DNA from: Metellina segmentata
Taxonomy: Eukaryota > Arthropoda > Arachnida > Araneae > Tetragnathidae
NCBI GenBank assembly: GCA_947359465.1
Contig: OX375878.1
Coordinates: forward strand, 75,374,416 to 75,438,415
DNA: 64,000 nucleotides
Direction: 5' to 3'
Shown here: positions 21,601 to 33,600 of the stretch, one piece after another
Numbering within the stretch: position 1 is the stretch's first letter
Layout of the letters: the number at the start of each line of letters is the position of its first letter
Position numbers and translations under genes: made by a program
Notes under the pieces: generated by a model
What the model was told of the DNA's origin: nothing
Databases searched by the model: none
Seen by the model: the letters and a program-made list of their open reading frames with translations, nothing else

Positions 21601-24600
21601 GGGGTGCGGGCGACTAGCCAGCCGTGTAATAGTCATTTGTGGTTAGGCGGTTTCAATGGGCAATACTCATCGAAATAAAACAGAGTTGTGTGTGGGGTGG
21701 TGTAACATCCGACGCAAATCGGTTGGGGGTGGTCGTGATCGGTAACATTGGCGTATGGAAATGGTAACAAGGAATAATCCATACATTTCCGATAGATTGG
21801 AATGGAAGGCATTTTCCGTCAAGCTAATTATAGGCGGCGGTTGTGTTTCCATGGTGGAACGTGTTTCCGGTACGTATTCCTAACGTGATGTTAAATGGCT
21901 AGGTTTTTTTTTAAACATAATTTCAGCCCTTTCATAAAAATTCCAAATACTACATTTCGAATTGATACACTGGGAAGGACTGAAATACACTGGATTTGCC
22001 AGTTAGAAGAGTAATGAATAACCTATCCACGGTCATGGGCCACGGTTGTCCAGTTAGAAGAGTAATGAATAAGCTATCCAAGGTCATGGGCTACGGTTGC
22101 CTAGTTAGAAGAGTAATGAATAAGCTATCCACGGTCATGGGCCACGGTTGGCCAGTTAGAAGATTAATGGATAAGCTATCCACGGTCATGGGCCACGGTT
22201 GTCCAGTTAGAAGAGTAATGAATAAGCTATCCAAGGTCATGGGCTACGGTTGCCCAGTTAGAAGAGTAATGAATAAGCTATCCACGGTCATGGGCCACGG
22301 TTGTCCAGTTTGAAGAGTAATGAATAAGCTATCCACGGTCATGGGCCACGGTTGTCCAGTTAGAAGAGTAATGAATAAGCTATCCAAGGTCATGGGCTAC
22401 GGTTGCCCAGTTAGAAGAGTAATGAATAAGCTATCCACGGTCATGGGCCACGGTTGTCCAGTTTGAAGAGCAATGAATAAGCTATCCAAGGTCATGGGCT
22501 ACGGTTGCCCAGTTAGAAGAGTAATGAATAACCTATCCACGGTCATGGGCCACGGTTGTCCAGTTTGAAGAGTAATGAATAAGCTATCCACGGTCATGGG
22601 CCACGGTTGTCCAGTTAGAAGAGTAATGAATAAGCTATCCAAGGTCATGGGCTACGGTTGCCCAGTTAGAAGAGTAATGAATAAGCTATCCACGGTCATG
22701 GGCCACGGTTGTCCAGTTTGAAGAGCAATGAATAAGCTATCCAAGGTCATGGGCTACGGTTGCCCAGTTAGAAGAGTAATGAATAACCTATCCACGGTCA
22801 TGGGCCACGGTTGTCCAGTTAGAAGAGTAATGAATAAGCTATCCAAGGTCATGGGCTACGGTTGCCTAGTTAGAAGAGTAATGAATAAGCTATCCACGGT
22901 CATGGGCCACGGTTGCCTAGTTAGAAGAGTAATGAATAAGCTATCCACGGTTACCCAGTTAGAAGAGTAATGAATAAGCTATCCACGGTCATGGTCCACG
23001 GTTGCCCAGTTAGAAGAGTAATGAATAAGCTATCCAGGGTCATGGGCCTCGGTTGCCCAGTTAGAAGAGTAATGGATAAGCAATCGGAGGATTTCAATTT
23101 CGAAATTCGGTCTAACCTAAGACCGTCGTGTACACGGGGGATGGTGCACCTTAAATCTGTCGTAACCTCAAACGTTCTCACGTTGGCGTGGTGTGGAAAA
23201 TTACTGAGCCGAAAGTTAGCTCAGGTGTTCACCTCGTCATTTACTGATGCAATATTACTTGTAGTTATTCTCGGATTTTTTAATTTGGGATCGATTCCGG
23301 ACTGTTACCTAACCAGTTGTGTTGCTCGTGTACTACGTTAAATACCATTACCATTACCTGATTTCACGTCAGTTGGATTGTTTTTGAACACGATCGCCAG
23401 TTAAAACTTCAAAGAAGTAATTCTGAATTGATGCATTGTTGATTGATCAACGCCAATTAGACTACGCCAAACATCTCGAAAACGATGAACTGCATTTTAT
23501 AATAATCCAGATATGTATTGTACGAGCTTTTGACCAGTGAAAAGAATATCTTTGCATCTTGTCTGGGTTTTACACGAAAAATTCCTCTCAAAAGTTTCAT
23601 TTTATGAACAAAATCCTATATAAATTCGAAACATTTATAAGATGGGAAACCTTTTATACGTGATTTGTTGATGGTTACAACTATAAATTAAATTGATGAA
23701 CGGTGTGTTCAAAAGATTATGTTCAATTTCGCAATCCGCAAAATTACTGTATTTGTCACAGATTTCGTGCAGCAAAGGATGATCACATTGAGCACAATAA
23801 AGTTAATAATATTCATAAAAAAAAATTTTCTCTTTGTAACACATTGCTGAACTAAATTTCAGCGATACTTATTCATCAGTTTTTATAGAAATTCAATGCT
23901 AATTTGGAACAGTTATTTTTTGCAGCTACACTGAAATCCAAATACAATATAATACAGTAACGCAGAATTTTTTTTAAATTCATTATGTGAACTCTTTTGT
24001 CTAGGTTTACATCGGTAATAGTAATTTTAAGTAGAACTGTAATAAATTAGTAAACAAAAATGAGGTATGTAAATAATATAAAACACTCTCCGTGAGAATC
24101 TTGTAATTCAGTTTAAAACTTGGAGAATTTGATTTGAATCGTCTTAAATTACTCTATGGAGATACTTTAATCGTGCATTTAATTGTTGAACAGGCTTCAA
24201 ATATGTGTTTTACCTTAAAAATTTAGATACTTTATGAGCTTTCAGTAATTCCCTTGAAGTGTTTTTGATAGTATATCTTGTCCATCAAGATCCAAACAAT
24301 TTCGCTAATAAGGAGATATCTCGCCCGCAAGATATTGCCGATATTTTGATGACACCTATATCAAGATCTGATTTGTTTGTTTACTAATGACGAGATATAC
24401 TACGTTACAATAAAGGACCGGGCGCCAGCAAATTTGCATAAAATCCCACTACTTGTTTGGGGGTATTTTTCGTAGTATGGCCTGGGACCTTTGCATGTTG
24501 TTCCTGGTCAATTGAACGCCGACGCCTACGTGAACATTTTGGAAAGTCGGGTTCTTCCTATGCTCTGGTAATTTTATGGAATGGACGAATATTACTTCCA

Positions 24601-27600
24601 GGATGAAAACGCTCCATGTGCTGTTTCAACCTCTGTCAAGCAGTGATATCAAGGTAAGGATGTAAATCGTCTTCCCTGGCCTGCTCAGAGTCCCGACCTA
24701 AACCCCATAGAACATTTTGGGGGCGAGTTAGAGCGACGCTTACGAACCAGGGAACCACGTCCGAAATCTACAGCTGTGGTGGCGCCATTCTTGCAACAGG
24801 AATGGACACAAATACACATAGCTATGTACCAAAACCTTGTTGAAAGTATGCTCAGAAGGGGTACTAGTGCAATTGCAGCACGTGGGGACCATCCCTCTAT
24901 TAAAGCATGTATTATTTCCCTCATACCATCACATCTTTCTGTCCGGTTCATTATATGTAGGGTATTTATTCTATATGTATAATTGTTTATATATTTCCCC
25001 ATTTCCATATGGATAAAATTTTGTGCAGTTACTAAAGCCTTAACTTATAGTTTCTTCATATATCACCAAAAGAACTTATAGTTTTCTCTCCTCTTGTATT
25101 AACCAACCTCCCATTGAAAATTTAAATTACTTAATTAAAATCAATTTTATGGTGAAATTGTTCCTGCTATTAAAATAGTTACGGATAAAACTATTAGACC
25201 TGAAAAGTCTACTTCACACCTGAAGCACGACAGTAAAAGCTCCTCTCATAAAATTTTCTTTTAGCGTGGCAAAAAAGGAACTTTTAATAACAAAACCGTC
25301 AGAGCGTAGATTCTAAATGTGTTAACTCGACCCTACATTTTATTTTTACTCGAAAAAGCGTCAAATCCTCAGTAATCTTAAATTTATGTTACCAGAGCTT
25401 TTCAGGGATGAATTCGTTATAAAACTTGCCGTTAACATTCTCACAACAGACCTGGGCAGGAAACATAAAAGTCAGTGGACCCTGGTGAAAGGCTACTCTT
25501 TTTTATCTTTAATAACGGATCTGTGAAAAAATAGGCAGTTGTAAACAACATTCCTGTCAAAGAATCTAATACCGAAACATCCACTAAATCTAGTCAAATG
25601 TCTTGTTCGGTGGACTTTGATGGCTTTGTCATGCAGTTGCCCTCACCAACTTACGATGCGTCATTTCTCTTTATAGCGAATTCAATTCTGCTTTTGTCAG
25701 TATAAAACCCCCGTTTCATTGGCTTCTTTATCGAGATTTTTGTATTGATGAAGTCGCTTCGGAGAACAATAAACGTGATTTGTTCATAAAGACGGTTACA
25801 AACTCTGACAATGTCCCTTAAAATTTAATCTTGGCAGCAGTTCTTATGTAAGAGCGTTTTCGACAATTTATTCAGTATACTTTGCCCCAACATATATTTT
25901 ATTTTCAAGATTTCCAACTCCCACATAAAATGTACAAAATTTATAAAATTAGAAGTTTGACTGCTAAATTCACATACGGCAGAGCAAAGAGAAAGCCGGA
26001 TGTAGTGAAAATTTAATCTACAGAAGAGAGAGATATGGTTAATCGATAGAAACGTAAACTCAGCTTATACTGCGAAATCTTATAATTGTTGACGCTAAAC
26101 TTTTCCGTGTCACTTGGGTGCATAGACTAAGGTTTTTAAAGGATGTATGTAGTTTAATATAAAATCAACATTTAAAAATTTTATGCTGCCATATTTATAG
26201 CTTGGATGGCTTGGTTCTAATATAGCAAAAGCCACATTAGGCAAATCTGCGCCAAACAAATTGAACGTACACAAAAAGCGAAAGTTGAGACAATTGAGAG
26301 AAGTGCACCCACATGGATGAATCAAACCTAATACTTATAGGATATCAATTAATTTCTTTCAAATTAATTGTAACATTTTTAACAATGCAGTATAAGGTGA
26401 TGTGCTGTGTATTACAAATATTATTACTCATCATCGCTCAAGGAATTACAAAAACATTATTGCTTAGATATTGAATTGTAATGATGGTTCCACATGCAAT
26501 AACCAAGCGTTAGATTACAGTTAATAAGTACACAGTTTAAAATGGTGCGAAGTTCGTCCAATCACACATTTTAAACTAAAACTATTGTATTATTGCTCAT
26601 ATTCAGTGCATTGATAATAGTTATAAGTTGATTGGTCGCGTTTAACAGCGCAAAGGGCCATCGTTGACCAAACTGCGCCAAGCACAACTTCAAGGAAATG
26701 GGTACAAGGACACAAGGAAAATTTTATTGATACAGAAGACAGAAATACGCCTAGGAAGGAATCGAACCTAACATTTATATAACATGTTAATCAACTAGAG
26801 CTACCAAGTGAATTTGAACATTTTTAACAATGCTGTACAAGGTATCTATTTCAAGTATTATTACTCGCGATTGCTCAAAGGAATCGCAAAACACGCGTGC
26901 TTGTCTACTGAATTTTAATGACAGTTCTATGTCATACACCCAAGCAGGTTACATTAAGTCACAAGTTAAAATAGTTGGTGCAAATTTCGGCCAAGCGCAC
27001 ATTTCAAACCAAAAACGAAAGTTGAATCGCCATTATCTTGCAGATTATCCCCGTTCCTACAGCGACTCATTACGGCTTTCAATTCACGCCACACAGAGCA
27101 TGACATTCTCCCTCTGCCCTTCCATTCAGATCCATCTCTATCCCCAGAAAATCCTCAACGCGCACCTTCTCTCTCTCTCTCATCCTGTTTAAAAATTATA
27201 GCATCCTAAATGGAAAATTTCATCGCATTGGTCGATGTTCCGGCAGTAGGCACCGTCGACTCAAAGACAGCGAATCGACTATTCAATAAAGTCAATAGTC
27301 TTCGGGAAAGAAAGAGCGGGGGGTGGCAGTCTCGTTATAATCCTTTTGGCAGCGCTTTCGAATAGCTCACGGTATAATCCTATGCACGCTGCCTTGAGGG
27401 GATCCATTTCACCCAAGTGACTGTCTCCACCGCAACCAATCGGCTGCTCCGGAGAGATGACCCTCCCCGCTGCCGTGGAGGGGGAGGAAAAGATCGTGCC
27501 ACAATGTGGAAAGGGTCGCGTGACGCAGGCCTTCCTCTTCCTCATCTTCATCCTCTTATTCGGATGCGTCGCCATCTTTGTCCCCGACGGTAGCACTCGT

Positions 27601-30600
27601 TATCGCTCCTGTTCGTGGGTCCGGTGTTGCAGCGATTGGGGTTTGTGCATTGTGACTTTTTGAGTGGTTTTCGTTTCGTGGAATGGAGTGGTCGTCGGTG
27701 TCAGGGTTCACCGATAAGGCTATCGACGATCTGGTAGGCGGAAAAATTTGAGTTTGTTGGGGGCCATCGAATTTCGATCTTGAACAGTGCAAAATTTATG
27801 GTTATGGTTGTTTGTTGCAGGTTGGTGGAAGTCGTTGATACTGTGTTCAGATTCATCATACCCTCATATCTACAGAATTGTTATTTAGGATAATGTTATA
27901 CTGTTCGTGGGTCCGGTGATGCAGTGATTGGGGTGGGATTGTCGTGACTTTTTGAGTGGTTTCGTTTCATGGAATGGAGGGACAGGTTTCACCGTGAATG
28001 CTGTCGACGATCTGGTAGGCGGAAAATTTTGAGTTTGTTGAGGGCAAGCGAATTTTGATCTTGAACAGCGTAAAATTTATGGTTATGCTTGTTTGTTGCA
28101 AGCTGGTGGAAGGCGTCGATACTGAATTCAGATTCCCATCATACCCTCCTATCTACAGAATTGTTATTTAGGGTGATGTTATACTGTTCGTGGGGTCCGG
28201 TAATGCATTGATTGGGGTGGGATTGTCGTGACTTTTTGAGTGGTTTCGTTTCATGGAATGGAGGGACAGATTTCACCGTGAATGCTGTGTACGATCTGGT
28301 AGGCGGAAAAATTTGAGTTTGTTGAGGGCCATCGAATTTTGATCTTGAACAGTGTAAAACTTATGGATATGGTTGTTTGTTACAAGTTGGTGGAAGGCGT
28401 CGATACTGTGTTCAGATTCCCATCATACCCTCATATCTACAGAATTGTTATTTAGGGTGATGTTATACTGTTCGTGTGTCCGGTGATGCAGTGATTGGGG
28501 TGGGATTGTAATGACTTTTTGAGTGGTTTTGTTTCACGGAATGGAGTGACAGATTTCACCGTGAATGCTATTGACAATCTGATAGACGGAAAATGTTGAG
28601 TTTGTTGGGAAAATTCGAATTTCGATCTAAATAATCGGAAATTTTTTAATTAATTTTGTAACAGATTAACACAATGGACTATTGACGACGATCAGGGATC
28701 AATCCCCAAAGAGAAAGATCCAAAATTTCGATCTTAAACAGTGTAAAATTGCTGGTTATGGTTGTTTATTGCAAGTTGGTGGAAGGCGCCGCTAATGTGT
28801 TCAGATTCATAATATATACCCTCATATCTACAGACTTGTTATTTAGGGTAATGGATACTTGTTCGTGGGTCCGATGGTGCAGCGATTGGGGTGGAAAGTT
28901 GTGACTTTTTGAGTGTTTTTCGATTCGTGGAATGAAGAAGTCGTCGGTGTCAGGGTTCACCGTGAATGGTGTTGACGATCTGGTTGGCGAAAAATTTGAG
29001 TTTGTTGGGCAATCGAATTTCGATCTTAAACAGCATAAAATTGATGTTTATGGTTTTCTGTTACAAGTTGGTGGAAAGCGTCGATACTGTGTTCAGATTC
29101 ATTATACCTTCCAATCTACAGAATAGTTATTTAGGGTAATGTATTTAGGTGAATAATTATTTAGGTAACGTGGGTACTGTGGTGCAGTGATTGGGGTGGG
29201 TGCGTCGTAACTTTAGGAGTGGCTTACGTTCGTGGAATGAAGCAGTCGTCGGTGTCAAGGTTCACCGTGATTGCTGTCGACGATCCACTAGGCGAAAAAA
29301 TATGAGTTTGTTGGGTCAATCGAAATTTCACCATCGAATCTTAGTGTAAAATTGATGGTTGTGGTGTTCAGATTCATCATATATATCCTTTTATTCACAG
29401 AATTGTTATTTAGGGTAATGTTATATTGTTAGTGGGTTCAACGATTGCGTGACTATAAGTTTCGATTGGTGAAATGTAGACGTCGGTGACAACGATAAGC
29501 AGTAAATGCTTTCAACAATTTGGTTGGTAGACGAAAGTTTTCAGTGTTTGGGTCAAACCAATTTCAATTATCGAATAATATCTTAATCATCCTGGTGGTT
29601 TCTCTGAGTGAGGTACATCGTCATTTGAAGAAACAACCATGCCAATTAATTTTATACACTGTTTAACACTCTATGGATTAGGTGACATATCACGACATAT
29701 TGGGTGATATCACGTCCATCAAGGACGTGATATCATCCAATCCACTTAGTGTTAAACAGTGTATAAAATTAATTGGCATGGTTGTTTCTTCAAAACGGTG
29801 GAAAGAGTCGATACAGTGTTAAGATTCGTCATTCTCTTCAATCTACAGAATTGTTATTCAGATTAATGTGTGTGCGCGCGTGTGTGGGGGTGGGTGAAAC
29901 GCTTTTATTCTCAATTATCCTAGTGAGCTATTTCCTAAACTGATAATGCAATGATTTAACGACAAAGGTCTATTCCAAATGTTGAATGTCGAGAAAATGT
30001 TTCTTCATAAGGGTCTACCAATCGGTCTAGGGGTTAGGATGCTTGATCGAAAGATTAGTGGTTCGAATCCGGGAAAAGGTATGGATGTCTGTCTGGATTT
30101 GTGAGGGAGGTGTAACGTGAATCTCCCGCCCTCTATGTTGTATGCAAGAAGCACAAAACTGAACATATTCGTATTTGTAGTACCATAACGAGTGATAGTC
30201 AAATGCCTAAAAGCATACAAAATGCTGTTTCATATTTTTTGACTCTTCTTATTCCATTTGAGGGCACGAAATGATGTACATAGATATCGATTGTAAACAT
30301 TTAAATAAGGTATTAAAAGTTCCTTTCGCTACTGCCATCAATCGTTATAAGTAGAAATTTCAGGGCACATGGTAAGCGCTGATCTTCAAGTTAGAGTGAA
30401 CAGGTCAGTAAACGTCGGTATCTAAAAGCAAAGTAGGCTTACCAGAACTCTGCCTGGGATGATGATGGTCGTCCCTCCGCCTGTCAGTGTCGTGGTCCTT
30501 GTCGGCCCTCTTGCCCTCAGACTCCTTCATTCTCTGGTCTCCGTCGTCCCTGTCGTCCAGGTCGTCGTCTTCGCACCTGTTCCTCGGAGACCACGTCATC

Positions 30601-33600
30601 TTGTTCTCCTTCTTCAGCCTCCTGCGGGCGTTGGCGAACCAGGTGGACACCTGTGTGAGGGTCATTTTGGTGATGATGGCCAGCATGATCTTTTCTCCTT
30701 TGGTGGGGTAGGGGTTCTTGCGGTGCTCGTTCAGCCACGCCTTCAAGGTGCTAGTGGTTTCCCTCGTCGCATTCTTCCGTCTAGCCCCATTCAAGTCCAC
30801 GCCGTATCTGTTGGAGAATTAGTGATGTTAAATAACTTATATAAACATCCCGGAAGAAAATTGTCTCATCACTGAATCAGCATGACCGCTTTTTTCCATT
30901 ATTAATACACTCATAATAAATCTTGAAAGGTAAGACTTACAACCACTCTTGGTTCACTTTTCATCCTCTCTATATTAAGGTTAAGATAAAATAAACATTT
31001 AAATACTTTACATAGACGTTGTTCGCACACAGTTATAGTGTGAAATTGAATTCTTCTAATTAAACTACTATAGCATTTAAATTCACAAGTCTGATGTACT
31101 GGTGAAGGAGTAATGGTTACGAGAAAAAAAATTTCAGACATATTTTCCAAACGTTATTTATTCGAAAGTAAAAATTCTGGTTGTGATATAAAATTCTGAT
31201 ATTTTATCATACCGTAATTCTACATTTCAAAGCACAATGTGTTTGTAAACGAGTTGTGTTAATATTTTAAATTATTTTTGTGCTCAGAATTTAATTTACA
31301 TATTTATTTTTATTGATATTATTTTTCTATGTGGCAACACAAAGGAATTTGGTGAGCCCGTAGTGTTCTCATCTCCTTCAGTGGGTATTACACAACTAGT
31401 ATAATGACATCTAATACAAGTATTTTCACAATGTTTATATAGAGGTATATAGTATCGTATATCAAAACGATAAATTTTTTTTAAGGGGACGCATTACCAT
31501 TTTTAAAATTTTCTTCAATTTTAATATTAGAATTAAAATATTGTTGTTTGTCTATTGTTTTGTAAGCAATAAGTTGATTTTAGAAGAAAAAATCTTGTCA
31601 AATGAGCAATTTTTTTAAAAAAATCAATTTTTACAAATTTTTTTGAATTTTTTAAAAATGTTTCTACTCTTTCAATTTTTATTTTTTTGCTTCACATTTT
31701 TTTCTCAACTTTATTTTAAATATACTTAAGAAAACTGTGTATGGATTTTTAAATAAAAAACATAGTTAATTTTATACAATTTTTTAAAGCTAAAATGATA
31801 CAAAAACCACCGAAAATAAAAATGTTTATATTTAACTATTTCTAAAAAAATAAATATAGCACTTAGATGTAAATCCATACACAGTTTTGTTCTAAAGATA
31901 TATAAAAATAAGTGTAAAAAGTTTGGAAACTTTTTCTGTGATACATAAAAAGCCTTAGTATTTTGAATCCCTTTAGTGCCAAAAAAACCAAAGCTGAGAA
32001 AAATGCTTTTGAAGTTTTAAAACCCGTATAAAAAATTATTTACAAAACTCAGAGCTATTTGGACTTAATATGTTGATTTCCATAACAGTTAAAGCAATTC
32101 AAAACATTTTTCACTCAAATTTAAATCTATTTAACTAAAATATAACCCGTAAGGATAAGTTATTTTGTTGAAGTTTAAAAACATTTCGTTATCGACGTGA
32201 ACTCAAAAATTCATCAATACATAATTTTTCAGTTTTGAATTTTAATTTTTTTAGTATCCAGTTTATAATAACTTTACACAAATTAAAAATATAATTGAAA
32301 AGGCATTAAACAGTGTATATTTAAAAGTAGCCAGTTTAATTCAAAATTCATTCTTTTTTTTAGTTGAATGTTTTGTCTTTGCAGCCGTGCAGTTTTAATT
32401 TCATTCTGAGCTAGTAAATATACTGCTGGTCTTCTTTCTGTTTCTTAACTATGTTCTACAATAGTCCTTATAGATAGCAAGATGTTTAGAATGCACACTA
32501 AATGAAAGATTGTTTTCTTTTTGAAAACCTTCTATATCTTTTAGAGTATCCACATTGAATTATGTGATAGCATTAAAAACAGCAATCGTAACACGTTGCA
32601 GTGATGCACAACTTTGCTTTGAGCACTTACTCCATATTGCACTGTGCATGCTTACATTAGAGTTTTGTGAGGTACACATTACAGAACGTTGTAACAGTTC
32701 AGTTGAAGCAAGCCTTTGGTAAATTGACAGTATTTTTGCAAAATGCGATTCGTTGATATATATTCGTTTAATATGCTTCATATGCGAACCAAGAGTTATA
32801 CCAAGAGCCAATGCAGCTTGGTAAAAGCACCAGGAATCTTCGTTATATTCTTGCCAACACACTTTGAATTAAAATTTAAAATTTCGTCTCTGAAGGTCGC
32901 ACACCTACTTCGAAGCGCGTAATTTTTATTGTGTCTTGGATCAGAAAAGTGTCTATAACTTTTTAATTAATGCAGTTACGAGTTTAAAATTTTGCACACT
33001 TATTTAGAAAGGTTATAGCTCTAATTTAAAGCAATAAAAAAAATTCGATACTTTGAGTGATTTTTAGGTACTGCGTCCCCTTAAGCAGCATAAATTAAAA
33101 CAGTATAACTCAAGCATTATCAGCATACATAGATGATGCTTATACATGTGTTACAGTAAACAAAAACATATTAATAAATTTGTGTGTGTTTTAGTACATT
33201 CATATCTTCAAGTAGACTGATCACCTGCTTCATTCATTATTTACATAAACAATTATTCTATTACAATTAAAGCAGTTTCATTTTTAGTTTATATTCTAGA
33301 TAAAATAAAATCCTAACAACACTTTCTAAGTTTCTTCTTAAAGCTGCATTAGTGATTTTGACCTTCATTACTCCGTAAGAAGAGATGTCATCTCTTCATT
33401 CAAGAAATAATAAAGACTTTGGTGTAAAAAGGTGTATGAAACCTAACTAAAACAATGGACAAAATCCATACTTCTTGAAATTTCAAGAGAGAGTTCATTA
33501 CATACATATACTACAACGAAAGAGTTCAATAGCAAGTGAAAAATAGTTCAATCGCATAATTGCAACTATTCTTCAATTGTGTAACAGTTTTAAAACTTTT

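Larger units (their letters stand above)
18647..30442 (-). other. Irx: Iroquois intron, 11.8 kb
   Basis: The donor is GTAAGCC (30436-30442) and the acceptor TTCCAG ends at 18647. It contains three tandem arrays, a long hairpin, SINEs, a Tc1 pseudogene and two GC-richer islands, listed separately. Remaining stretches (19800-20570, 23370-24270, 25000-26230, 26330-26640) are AT-rich with nothing I can support. Confidence 0.9.

Noticed and set aside
21996..23341. Open frames of 105, 80 and 123 codons over the minisatellite, encoding a 17-residue repeat
   Set aside because: The frame is open only because 51 is divisible by 3. Variant units carry GTT TGA stops, and the last frame runs into SINE sequence.
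20571..29620. CRISPR-like or other prokaryotic-style arrays
   Set aside because: The repeats are contiguous without variable spacers and lie in the intron of an animal homeobox gene.
30010..30080. tRNA-like sequences (also at 3612, 18770, 47258, 58900 and 63300)
   Set aside because: They have A and B boxes but no convincing cloverleaf with acceptor pairing, and they sit at the heads of SINE copies.
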